Below are positions 1 to 7,333 of a stretch of 30,117 nt of DNA, in pieces. This DNA is from Sandaracinaceae bacterium (GTDB lineage Bacteria; Myxococcota_A; Polyangia; Polyangiales; Houyiibacteriaceae): positions 1 to 30,117 of the forward strand of contig JAAZAH010000136.1 in assembly GCA_012514415.1 (NCBI GenBank). Direction: 5' to 3'. Every line of letters starts with the position of its first letter. The first letter of the stretch is position 1. A model generated the notes under the pieces. It was given only the letters and a program-made list of their open reading frames with translations, made no database searches and was not told the DNA's origin. The translations under genes were made by a program, and so were the position numbers.

Positions 1-56
1 GGCTGTTAGATTAAGCGGCCTAGGGAGCCGGTTTTTCGGTAGTTGGATTCGATTCA

Positions 57-1409
57 ATGGCAAAGATCTTAGTCGTCGACGATCAAAAGAATATGTGCGC
101 GACCTTGCAGATTCTGCTCGAAGGGGCAGGGCATGAGGCAAGCGTCGCGTCGAGCGCCGAGATGGCGTGTCAGATGGTCGAGCAGGAACACTTCGATCTG
201 GTCCTCACCGATCTCAAGATGGGTCGCCAAAGCGGTCTCGATTTGCTCCGGCATACCAAGCAGGTGGCGCCGCTCACCGAGGTCATCGTGATGACCGCGT
301 ACGGCACCATCGAGACGGCCGTCGAGGCGATGCGGATGGGAGCGCACGACTTCGTACAAAAGCCCTTTGCCGAAGACGAAATCCTCGTCAAGGTCGAGCG
401 CGCCGTCGAAAAGCAGTCGCTGTCGGCGCAGATCTCCGCCATGGCCGCGGAGTTCCGCGATCGCTATCACTTCGACCATATCATTGGCGAGTCACCGGCG
501 ATGCGCGAGATTCTTGGGCGTGTGGTCCGGATTGCCCCGACCAACGCTACGGCGCTCATCACGGGTGAGAGCGGCACAGGTAAAGAACTCATCGCGCGGG
601 CAATTCACGCCAACTCCAATCGGAGCGATAAACCCTTCATCTCGGTGAATTGCGCGGCGTTCACGGAGACGCTCCTCGAGAGCGAGCTCTTTGGTCACGC
701 CAAGGGCGCATTTACCGGCGCCATCCAAACGCGGAAGGGCCTCTTCGAGGAAGCCAACGGCGGGACCTTCTTCTTCGACGAGATCGCGGAAACGCCGATT
801 AGCTTTCAGGCGAAGCTTCTCCGCGCGCTTCAGGAAGGTGAAATACGCCGCCTTGGCGAGAACAAATCGTTCAATGTGGACGTGCGCATCATCGCTGCGA
901 CCAACCGCGATCTGAAGAAAGAGATCCAAGAGAAGAATTTCCGGGAAGACCTTTATTACCGACTCAACGTCGTGCGTTTCGTCTTGCCCTCGCTTCGGGA
1001 GCGACGCGAGGACATCCCGCTTCTCGCGCAGCATTTCCTCAAAAAATACAACGAGAGCTTAGGGCGAAACGCGCGCTTCGGTGACGGCGTCCTCGATTTT
1101 CTGATGCGCTACGAGTACCCCGGCAACATCCGCGAGCTCGAAAACCTTGTCGAGCAGGGTGTGGCGCTCGCGGTAGAAGGGGTCATTCACATCGAGGACA
1201 TCATGCCGCACGAACTGCGGCCAAGCGCCCGGCCCCAGACGGGCGAGGGGGAGACGCTCCAAGCGGTCGTCGATCGCGCCGAAAAGGCCGCGATCGAGGA
1301 GACGCTCCAGCGATACGAAGGTAATAAAGAAAAGGCCGCCGAAGTCCTCGGGCTGAGCGCGACGACGCTCTGGCGAAAGATGAAGAGGCACGGCATCGTC
1401 TTCCCCTGA
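57..1409 (+). CDS. NtrC-family sigma-54-dependent response regulator
   Basis: A 450-residue cytoplasmic transcription activator with the full three-domain NtrC layout. The receiver domain (about residues 1-120) has the acidic pair D8/D9, phospho-acceptor D52, T80 and K102. The sigma-54 AAA+ domain (about 142-385) has Walker A GESGTGKE at 170-177, the sigma-54 contact loop GAFTGA at 217-222 and a Walker B ending FFFDE near 238-242. A Fis-type helix-turn-helix lies at about 423-447 (KAAEVLGLSATTLWRKMK). Members of this family are phosphorylated by a partner histidine kinase and open sigma-54 promoters using ATP. No kinase is in the window; one may lie upstream of position 1. The next gene starts 12 bp downstream on the same strand, so the two are probably co-transcribed. 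All key residues are intact. The regulated genes cannot be told from the sequence. Confidence 0.95.
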   Translation: MAKILVVDDQKNMCATLQILLEGAGHEASVASSAEMACQMVEQEHFDLVLTDLKMGRQSGLDLLRHTKQVAPLTEVIVMTAYGTIETAVEAMRMGAHDFVQKPFAEDEILVKVERAVEKQSLSAQISAMAAEFRDRYHFDHIIGESPAMREILGRVVRIAPTNATALITGESGTGKELIARAIHANSNRSDKPFISVNCAAFTETLLESELFGHAKGAFTGAIQTRKGLFEEANGGTFFFDEIAETPISFQAKLLRALQEGEIRRLGENKSFNVDVRIIAATNRDLKKEIQEKNFREDLYYRLNVVRFVLPSLRERREDIPLLAQHFLKKYNESLGRNARFGDGVLDFLMRYEYPGNIRELENLVEQGVALAVEGVIHIEDIMPHELRPSARPQTGEGETLQAVVDRAEKAAIEETLQRYEGNKEKAAEVLGLSATTLWRKMKRHGIVFP

Positions 1410-1421
1410 GCTTAAACCACC

Positions 1422-2519
1422 ATGAACAATAAAATCCGTCTGGGAGAGCTGCTCACTGAGGCCGGCCTCATCACCCAAGCTCAACTCGAAGAGGCGCTCG
1501 AGGCGCAGCGCACGTCCGGGCGAAAGCTCGGCGCCGAGCTCATTGCGCGTGGCTTCATCGGCGAGTTCGAGTTCGCGCAGATCCTGTCCAACCAGCTGAG
1601 CATCCCGTGGGTCTCGCTGAAGAGAATCCCGTTCACGCGCGATCTTTTGAGTCTTATCCCCGCCGAGGTTGCAGAGCGGTACAACCTCGTCCCCGTCTAC
1701 ATTCGGAGGACGCGCGGAAAGCCCGATACGCTCTTCGTTGCGCTCGACGATCCCATGAACCAAGAGGCTCTCTCCGCCATCGCCGACATCACCGGGATGC
1801 GCGTCAAGCCGATGATCGTGCCGCCGAGCGAAATCCGCGACGCCATCCGCGTGTATTATTTTGGGTTGCCGCCGCGACATGAGACCTCGAGCGGAGAGCT
1901 CGAGGCCGTCGTTCTGAGCGGAGATCGTGATTCAACACCGGGAGCCGAGCCTTCCGACAAGCGCGCACGTGCCGGGGAGAGCCCCGCAGCTGTGGAGGCG
2001 GTGTCACCGCCGAGCGCCGCTTCCGCCCCAGACGCCGAAGCGCATGCGCCAGCGGCTGCCAAGGCTGAGAGCCCAGGAGAGGACGAGAGCGGAGCGCCTC
2101 AGGTGAAGAAGGGTGCGGCCCGAGGCCTCGAGATCCTGAGCGATGAGGAAGAGCCCGAGGAGTTGCACGAGCCGTCGCCGAAGGATTCGCGCGAGGGGAA
2201 GGCGGGCGAGCGCGGAGCGACCGAAAGCCCGCGCTTCATCACCATGACGCTCCTTGATGGGACGCAAGTTCGTCTCCCGGCCGCCGCCAAAAAGGGGGAA
2301 GCCGCAGCGCCTCGGGCCGATCAAGGACTTACCGCGCGCGATCTCGTCAAAGCGCTCAAAGCGCGGGCCGATGGCCGCGATACCGAGGACATCCTAGGCG
2401 ATGCAAAATGGGAGACCCTCTTCGCCACGATGCTTTCGATTCTGCTTCGAAAAGGACTCGTCGCCGATTGGGAGTTCGTCGAAGAGTGGCAGAAGCAGCT
2501 TCGTAAGCGCGGTGAGTGA
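1422..2519 (+). CDS. Stand-alone MshEN/GspE N-terminal domain protein, candidate c-di-GMP receptor
   Basis: A 365-residue protein with no ATPase. Residues 1-150 resemble the N-terminal domain of type II secretion/type IV pilus ATPases (T2SSE_N, MshEN). Two tandem copies of the 24-residue MshEN nucleotide-binding pattern are visible, from R6 to Q29 (RLGELLTEAGLITQAQLEEA then Q29) and from K35 to Q58 (KLGAELIARGFI to Q58). In the family these motifs bind cyclic di-GMP. Residues 155-280 are a low-complexity Ala/Glu/Pro-rich linker. Residues 280-365 form a second small helical domain. Walker motifs are absent, so this is a sensor or adaptor rather than a pilus motor. It follows the NtrC-type regulator by 12 bp, which suggests a shared function, though no direct link can be seen. 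No strong ribosome-binding site precedes the ATG. Confidence 0.82.
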   Translation: MNNKIRLGELLTEAGLITQAQLEEALEAQRTSGRKLGAELIARGFIGEFEFAQILSNQLSIPWVSLKRIPFTRDLLSLIPAEVAERYNLVPVYIRRTRGKPDTLFVALDDPMNQEALSAIADITGMRVKPMIVPPSEIRDAIRVYYFGLPPRHETSSGELEAVVLSGDRDSTPGAEPSDKRARAGESPAAVEAVSPPSAASAPDAEAHAPAAAKAESPGEDESGAPQVKKGAARGLEILSDEEEPEELHEPSPKDSREGKAGERGATESPRFITMTLLDGTQVRLPAAAKKGEAAAPRADQGLTARDLVKALKARADGRDTEDILGDAKWETLFATMLSILLRKGLVADWEFVEEWQKQLRKRGE

Positions 2520-2552
2520 TTCGAGCGACCGCGTTAAATCACGATCACGCGC

Positions 2553-2783
2553 TCAGTTTGTGTCCTCGACTTGAGCGTTCGCGCTGCGCCCTTCCTGAAT
2601 GGCGTCACCGAGTTTTTGCGTCGCGCCCTTGAGTTCGCGGCCGAGCTCTTTGGCCTCCTCGGTCGAAAGAAGGCCTGAGACATGCTGGTAGAGCGTCTTT
2701 TCTCCGAGCGGAACGGTGAAGAACGCGAAGAGGGCGAGCGCGAGGATCGTAAGGCGTATCGCCAGTTTAATCAGGCCGAACAT
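2553..2783 (-). CDS. Small single-pass membrane protein, unknown function
   Basis: A 76-residue protein when read from the ATG at 2783. The frame is open further upstream, but that extension has no signal-like features and looks non-coding. Residues 5-24 form one hydrophobic helix (LIKLAIRLTILALALFAFF). The rest is a charged amphipathic helix (about residues 37-65, EEAKELGRELKGATQKLGDA), which suggests a short coiled coil or membrane-apposed helix. It lies 62 bp downstream of a secreted protein gene on the same strand, so the two may be one transcript. It converges on the MshEN-domain gene with a 33-bp gap and no clear terminator. I do not recognise the family. Confidence 0.6.
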   Translation of the reverse strand: MFGLIKLAIRLTILALALFAFFTVPLGEKTLYQHVSGLLSTEEAKELGRELKGATQKLGDAIQEGRSANAQVEDTN

Positions 2784-2845
2784 GGTGCGATGATGAGGAG
2801 CGTTGAGGGCTCGGCGAGGCCTCGCGACGCCTGAGCAATCAAAGC

Positions 2846-3367
2846 TTAGCGCCGGGGGAGACGGAAGGCGAAATTTCCTCGAAAGGGAAGGGGCTCTGAA
2901 CCATGGATGGGGGTCCATACGAGCTTCCCGCTGAGCTCACCTGGCTTGGCTCGATCGACCTGAACCTCTCCCTCTCCGGCCGTGAGGAGGCTTCCATTTT
3001 CGAGCTCGGCTTCGACGAGCGCGGCGGGACACGTGGTGCCTCCAATCTTGAAACGATCGCCTTGTCCGCGAAGCGCGACGCGGACGCGCCGGACGTAAGC
3101 CGAGGGGTGCTTCGCTTCGAAGCGAACCTCTTTCTCATTCGCGCATGGACCGCGCTCTCCGCGCTCGCTGATTTCGATGTCGCGACCGGAGATGGGGAGG
3201 AAGGCTTCGCCGCGCATGCCACCAGCTGAGCTCAGCGTCGCGAACTGAAGCCGAAGCCCGGCACGAGCGCGGCCTTCCGCGGATGAGCGCGAATCCGGCG
3301 TGAGTGAAGCCAAGGCGAGGATCAAGGCGGTAAGTGGGAGGATCAGGACGGGGTGGCGGAGCTTCAT
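2846..3367 (-). CDS. Secreted hypothetical protein
   Basis: The frame is open upstream, but the ATG at 3367 gives a 173-residue protein with a classical signal peptide: positive MKLRH, a hydrophobic core to about residue 22, and a small-residue region near residues 28-31. The mature part is beta-rich and has two cysteines, in GPCANE and GGTTCPAAL, that could form a disulfide. The C-terminus GNFAFRLPRR is amphipathic. I do not recognise the family. Export to the periplasm is inferred from the signal peptide. It is followed by the small membrane protein gene at 2783 and is divergent from the STAS-like gene starting at 3539. The 171-bp divergent region has no convincing promoter on this strand. 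Confidence 0.6.
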   Translation of the reverse strand: MKLRHPVLILPLTALILALASLTPDSRSSAEGRARAGLRLQFATLSSAGGMRGEAFLPISGRDIEISERGERGPCANEKEVRFEAKHPSAYVRRVRVALRGQGDRFKIGGTTCPAALVEAELENGSLLTAGEGEVQVDRAKPGELSGKLVWTPIHGSEPLPFRGNFAFRLPRR

Positions 3368-3538
3368 GGTGCTGTCGACTATGCCGTGGTTTGCGTTTGG
3401 ACGAAAGGCACTCAAAAAGCATTCGCGCGGGCCGAGCGTCCGCACAGCGACCGCACGGCGCTGAGTTTTCCGCGCTGAATGCAGCAAAAGGCTGCGGATA
3501 TCTTGCGTTTCAACCGGCGAGACTCGAAGATCTTCGTT

Positions 3539-4468
3539 ATGGACCACCGCATCGCGCGATCGTTGGAAGTGCTTCTCGCGCGTGCACGACCAAAGGTTTC
3601 GGCGCTGCCGCGGCTCTCTCACCTCGTCGAAGGCGAGGGAGGCGGAGAGTCACGCCCCGCGCTCGAGTCGCTTCTCCTTGCGCTGAGCGCGCCCCGCGAC
3701 GAGGGACGCAAGAACGCCATTCATCACGAGACGCTTGTGCTCTGGCACCTTCTCGGTCGCCGGGCGGCGGAGCTGAGCGCATCGGCGGCGGAAGGAGCGC
3801 GCTTTGTCGACGAGCTCCTCGACGCTTTTGATGAAGGCGAGACCGACCTCCAGGTTGAATATGACGCCGAGGTCGAAGCAGACGAGGCAAACCATCGGGA
3901 GCGCCCCAAAGCCGCGGGCCGCGCGAACGATGGCGATTCTGCCGGCGCCGAGAGCGCTGTGCTCCTTCCGGTCGGGGCCCTCGGCAAACATGCCCGGCGC
4001 TCGCTCTTTGCGGCGTATCTCGAGGGATTCAGCTTGCGGCGTGAGGAAATTGCGCGCGGCGAGCTCGAGCAGAGCGCCCTCGGGGCCATCCGCCTTCTTA
4101 CGCTCGGAGATGGGATCGAACTTCTCGCTCTCGGCGGTCGTTACCCTCATCCGGAGCTCGGTGAGCGACTCGAGGCGCTCGGGCGCGAGCTTTTTCGCCG
4201 CGATACGAAGGCGCTGCTGCTCGAGCTTACTCGCCTCGAATCGCTTCGCATTCATCGCGATGGGTTGAAGGAATTCATCGCCGTGGCAGAGGCGATTGGT
4301 GTCCATGTGCGGCTGATCGATGAGCGAGGCGAATGCGGCACTCTTCTTGGTCGCGTACCCGAGAAGAGCCTCGTCGAGGCGCTGCGTCGGTCTCGTGAAC
4401 TGAGAGGGCCCATGACATTGCTTCGCTCCCGGATCCGAGGATTTTGGCGCGCCAACGAACCGAGCTGA
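3539..4468 (+). CDS. Hypothetical protein with a degenerate STAS-like C-terminal domain
   Basis: The ATG at 3539 gives 309 residues starting MDHRIARSLEVLLARAR. An in-frame ATG at 3479 would add 20 residues, but it sits at a small hairpin (GCAGC-aaaag-GCTGC, 3481-3495) with no ribosome-binding site, so I prefer 3539. The N-terminal two thirds is helical and charged, with an acidic linker. The last 110 residues follow the STAS strand-helix pattern: DGIELLALGG strand, a helix of ERLEALGRELFRR type, then ALLLELTRLESLRIHRDGL, then VHVRLIDERG. The serine that anti-sigma kinases phosphorylate in active STAS proteins (usually DSAGL) is replaced by RIHRDGL. No transmembrane helix is present. The call rests on pattern only. 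The gene converges on the anti-sigma factor gene with a 51-bp gap. Confidence 0.55.
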   Translation: MDHRIARSLEVLLARARPKVSALPRLSHLVEGEGGGESRPALESLLLALSAPRDEGRKNAIHHETLVLWHLLGRRAAELSASAAEGARFVDELLDAFDEGETDLQVEYDAEVEADEANHRERPKAAGRANDGDSAGAESAVLLPVGALGKHARRSLFAAYLEGFSLRREEIARGELEQSALGAIRLLTLGDGIELLALGGRYPHPELGERLEALGRELFRRDTKALLLELTRLESLRIHRDGLKEFIAVAEAIGVHVRLIDERGECGTLLGRVPEKSLVEALRRSRELRGPMTLLRSRIRGFWRANEPS

Positions 4469-4519
4469 CGATGACGCGCCGAGGGCTTTGAGGGCTGAGC
4501 TCGTCGGAGCTTGAGTGGC

Positions 4520-5695
4520 TCAGCGGGCGCTCTCAGCGCAGGCCTCCATCTCGGCGACGATCCCCTCTGCGCCGGCCTTCTCCGGATACTCACGGACGAG
4601 GCGCTCATAGAGCGGCATCGAGCGATCGCATCGACCGGCGCCTTTTTCGGCGCGCGCAAGAAGAAGGAGAATCTCCGCGATTTCGTCGGAGCGGCCACTT
4701 CGCGTGCCGAGGAGAGCCCGCCCAACCCGGATGGCCTCGCCATAGGCACGGCGCTCGACAAGTCGGCGAAGCGAATCGACATGGGCCTCGCGCGCGGACG
4801 CTGCTTCATCTCGCTTTGTTGGTGTGCTCTCGGCGCGTCGCGCGTCAGACCCGCTGGGAGCGCTGGGCGTGCTGAAAGAGACGCTCTCGCCGGCCGCCCT
4901 CATCGCAGTTTGGGCAGAGGCGTTGCTTTCGCCTTGGGCCGGCCGCGTTGCCATCGAGGGAGCACCACTCGAAGCGCTTCTCGGCGCGCGAGACAAGGCT
5001 GCATCGCCGGCCATCGCGTCACCGCTTGGCCATCTCTGCTCCGCGTCCTGCGCAGGTGGGCTCTCTTTCGCAGCGAGTCGCGGAGGTGCGCTCGCTCGTT
5101 CCTGCGCTTTCGGGGAACCACCAGGTGCGGTGCTCTTCCGCTGCCGCGAGAGACCCGCCGAGCTCGCCGTGGCGCTCGCGGAGGGCTCCTCGGCGCCCTC
5201 GCCCGCCACCTTCATAAATGGTTCACCCTCGGGAAGCTCGGTGCCGCTCGGGCTGCGCGGGAGTTCACGCGTTGCTTGCGTGAGCGCGGAATCAGCGTCA
5301 TCGCGGGTCTCACGCTCGCGAAGCGGGACGAAGAAGAGGCTCAATGCGACGACGAGGAGGCTCACCGTCGCCATGGCGACTTGAGGGCCGCGCACGACAC
5401 GAGAGAGCCATCGCGAGAGGTTTCCGAGCGCTCCACTCCCCCGGTGCGCCAATGCGTCGGCGTCGCCTCGGGCGGACGCTGCGGCGGACCTCGCCGCTTC
5501 GAGGATGCGCGCATCCATCGAAGTGGGGGGGGCGAGAGGCTCGGGGACGAGCGCTTTCATGGCGAGTAGATCGTTGAACTGTTCGAGCGCTTCGGGCTCC
5601 TCTCCGAGCTCGGCGCGGATCGCCTCGATCTCACTCTCTTCCAGATCGTCGAGAGCGCGCTCGATCAACGCGTCAATTCTTTCCCGCTCGCTCAT
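4520..5695 (-). CDS. Membrane anti-sigma factor with TPR-like C-terminus
   Basis: A 391-residue protein whose ATG overlaps the TGA of the ECF sigma factor gene (ATGA at 5692-5695), the usual sign of a coupled sigma/anti-sigma pair. Residues 1-65 form an acidic helical domain (ALDDLEESEIEAIRAELGEE). It lacks the His-x3-Cys-x2-Cys zinc motif of ZAS-type anti-sigmas, so this is a non-zinc type or a divergent one. One membrane helix lies at about 106-124 (VAMATVSLLVVALSLFFVP). Residues 130-290 are low-complexity Ser/Ala/Pro-rich periplasmic linker. Residues 300-388 form TPR-like helices (VDSLRRLVERRAYGEAIRVG, then DRSMPLYERLVREYPEKAG). The architecture suggests that the inner end binds the sigma factor and the outer end senses an envelope partner. 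An 8-G run at 5525-5532 (8 C in the coding strand) lies within codons for LAPPTS. Confidence 0.78.
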   Translation of the reverse strand: MSERERIDALIERALDDLEESEIEAIRAELGEEPEALEQFNDLLAMKALVPEPLAPPTSMDARILEAARSAAASARGDADALAHRGSGALGNLSRWLSRVVRGPQVAMATVSLLVVALSLFFVPLRERETRDDADSALTQATRELPRSPSGTELPEGEPFMKVAGEGAEEPSASATASSAGLSRQRKSTAPGGSPKAQERASAPPRLAAKESPPAQDAEQRWPSGDAMAGDAALSRAPRSASSGAPSMATRPAQGESNASAQTAMRAAGESVSFSTPSAPSGSDARRAESTPTKRDEAASAREAHVDSLRRLVERRAYGEAIRVGRALLGTRSGRSDEIAEILLLLARAEKGAGRCDRSMPLYERLVREYPEKAGAEGIVAEMEACAESAR

Positions 5696-6438
5696 TGTCT
5701 CGGCTCCGATTCGCCAGCTTCTTTTGTTACGATCGTCTCTTCGTCCCGCTGTGCGGGAGATCGGACCTCCTGATCCCGATGTGCACTTTCACGGCGCCCG
5801 CCTTCATCGGCGGCGTGGTTCTGCCGAAGCTCCTCTCGGAGTTTCAATAGGGCATATCGCATTCGGCTCTTCACAGTGTTTTCAGACGCATCAACGACCC
5901 GGGCGATCTCTCCAAAAGCGAGTCCGTCGACTTGCCGGAGCAGAAAGACCTCGCGCTGATCGTCCGGGAGACGCGCGATGGCCGATTCGAGCTGTTCCCT
6001 GAGCTCGGCGCGCATCAGCGCCTCGAGGGCGCCCGGATCGCGAGAGCGGAGGCGATCGACACGCGGGCTTTCGCTGCCTCCGCGCCGATCGGGGGCGTCG
6101 AGCGACTCATGTCGTCTTACCTTCATGCGTCTCAAATGGTCGAACGCAAGGTTTCGCGCGATCTGATAGAGCCACGTTGAAAAGCGACTGTCACCCCGGA
6201 ATTGTTCAGCACGGGCGATCGCTCGGAGAAAAACCTCTTGCGTGAGCTCCTCACCTGCATGCGAATCGCTGATTTGGCGACAGATGAAACCGTAGATCGG
6301 CGCGCGATAGCGCTCGAGTAACACTCCGAACGCCTCCGCCTCACCTTCAGCAAAGCGTGCAAAAAGGCGCTCATCGGGGAGCGCTCGAAGCTCCTCGATC
6401 CGAACCTTCTGCTTGTCTTTGCCAAAGATTTTGGGCAT
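5692..6438 (-). CDS. ECF-subfamily RNA polymerase sigma factor
   Basis: A 248-residue group 4 sigma factor. Region 2 spans about 24-108 (LFARFAEGEAEAFGVLLERY, then the FSTWLYQIARNLAFDHLRR core). Region 4 spans about 146-200, with LPDDQREVFLLRQVDGLAFG and the recognition helix ASENTVKSRMRYALLKL. The roughly 45 residues after region 4 form a charged low-complexity tail not needed for the fold. An AAGGA ribosome-binding site lies about 12 bases upstream of the ATG. The overlapping downstream gene is its anti-sigma factor. The 178-bp upstream region is shared with the divergent Glt-like cluster. I could not find a GGAAC/CGTC-type autoregulated promoter in it. Targets are unknown; control of the neighbouring envelope cluster is possible but only suggested by position. 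Confidence 0.93.
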   Translation of the reverse strand: MPKIFGKDKQKVRIEELRALPDERLFARFAEGEAEAFGVLLERYRAPIYGFICRQISDSHAGEELTQEVFLRAIARAEQFRGDSRFSTWLYQIARNLAFDHLRRMKVRRHESLDAPDRRGGSESPRVDRLRSRDPGALEALMRAELREQLESAIARLPDDQREVFLLRQVDGLAFGEIARVVDASENTVKSRMRYALLKLREELRQNHAADEGGRRESAHRDQEVRSPAQRDEETIVTKEAGESEPRQ

Positions 6439-6507
6439 CGAATGCGAAATTCCTTGAGGACGGGCTAGAGTCTAAGGGAGAGCGCGACCGAATACGCAAT
6501 TCCTGAC

Positions 6508-6526
6508 CAACCGGTGTCCACCGTTG
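6508..6526. promoter_or_regulatory. Imperfect inverted repeat overlapping a -35 element
   Basis: CAACCGGTG and CACCGTTG are inverted arms, with one extra base in the left arm, separated by 2 bases. The right arm overlaps the -35 hexamer TTGACC of the Glt-like cluster promoter and lies in the region shared with the divergent sigma factor gene. It could be an operator for a dimeric regulator. Chance occurrence cannot be excluded. Confidence 0.3.
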
Positions 6527-6552
6527 ACCGCAAATCAGCGCGTTGATATAAG
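6524..6552 (+). promoter_or_regulatory. Sigma-70-type promoter for the Glt-like cluster
   Basis: The -35 hexamer TTGACC (6524-6529) and -10 hexamer TATAAG (6547-6552) each match consensus at 5 of 6 positions and are separated by an ideal 17 bp. Transcription would start near 6559 and leave a leader of about 58 bases before the ATG at 6617, which is preceded by GAAGGA. Confidence 0.65.
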
Positions 6553-6616
6553 CTGGAGTTCGACGATCCCTCGTCTTTAGACTCACTTGGATGCCGTAAG
6601 CCCTGAAGGACAGTTC

Positions 6617-7333
6617 ATGCGCGCGATATTGGTTGCGTTGGCGCTCACTCTTAGCCTCGGGCTGCTCGAGACCCGCACGTTCGCTGACGAGCAAGCCGCC
6701 GGAGCGGCGCCGCCGGCCGAATCGGTAGAAGAGGAAGGCTCGAGCGAGGGGACCTCTCACGACGCCGGTGCCGAGCCCGACATGGAAGCGGGGACGTATT
6801 CGGTGCGCCTCCGCGATCTCGAGCAGCGCATCAACGAGCTCAAAGAACAGATCTTCCGCTCGAAGGCGCGGCTCTCACTCCTTGCGGAGACGGTGCTCGA
6901 AGGCGCAGTCGTCGGCTCCCAGGCGGTCATCGTCTACGAAGATAAGATGTCGCCTTCGTTCCGGCTCGTTCAGCTTGTCGTGGCGCTCGACGGCGCGCCG
7001 CTGTTTAGTCGAGCCGACGACGAGGGGGGCATCATCGAGGGCGATATGCTCCAGGTCTTTCACGGCGCCATCGTGCCGGGAGAGCATACGCTTACCGTCA
7101 GCGTCGAGCTCCAAGGCCACGGTTACGGCATGTTCACCTACCTCAAGGGCTATCGCTTCAAGGTCCGCTCAAGCTATTCCTTCACTGCGCCCGAGGGGCG
7201 CGCGATCACCGTCCGCGTCGTTGGTTACGAGCAAGGGGGGCCCACAGCGCCGCTCGAAGAGCGACCTGCCCTTCGCTTTGTTGAACGCGTTGAGGATCGC
7301 GTCTCCGACCTAGGAGATAGGGAAGCCGAGTGA
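6617..7333 (+). CDS. Secreted conserved protein, first gene of the Glt-like TPR cluster
   Basis: The ATG at 6617 is chosen over the in-frame ATG at 6587 because GAAGGA lies 6 bases before it and it begins a clean signal peptide (MRAILVALALTLSLG, probable cut after residue 23, TFA/DEQ). The protein has 238 residues. A low-complexity acidic stretch precedes a coiled coil at about 60-95 (RLRDLEQRINELKEQIFRSK). A compact beta-rich domain follows to about residue 220, with stretches such as HTLTVSVELQGHGYGMFTYL and YRFKVRSSYSF. From memory, proteins like this lie next to TPR/AglT-type genes in myxobacteria and are sometimes misnamed dihydrolipoamide acetyltransferase; no lipoyl or acyltransferase motif is visible here. 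It is probably a periplasmic component of the envelope complex. Its stop overlaps the GTG start of the next gene, which indicates translational coupling. Confidence 0.75.
   Translation: MRAILVALALTLSLGLLETRTFADEQAAGAAPPAESVEEEGSSEGTSHDAGAEPDMEAGTYSVRLRDLEQRINELKEQIFRSKARLSLLAETVLEGAVVGSQAVIVYEDKMSPSFRLVQLVVALDGAPLFSRADDEGGIIEGDMLQVFHGAIVPGEHTLTVSVELQGHGYGMFTYLKGYRFKVRSSYSFTAPEGRAITVRVVGYEQGGPTAPLEERPALRFVERVEDRVSDLGDREAE

Noticed and set aside
4511..5569. 352-residue open frame on the plus strand
   Set aside because: It is the complement of the anti-sigma gene, which has the sigma factor overlap and a membrane helix. The plus frame is arginine-rich with no domain.
6439..6523. ECF-type autoregulatory promoter upstream of the sigma gene
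   Set aside because: GGAAT and CGGTC occur on the minus strand but only about 9-10 bases apart, too close for a -35/-10 pair.
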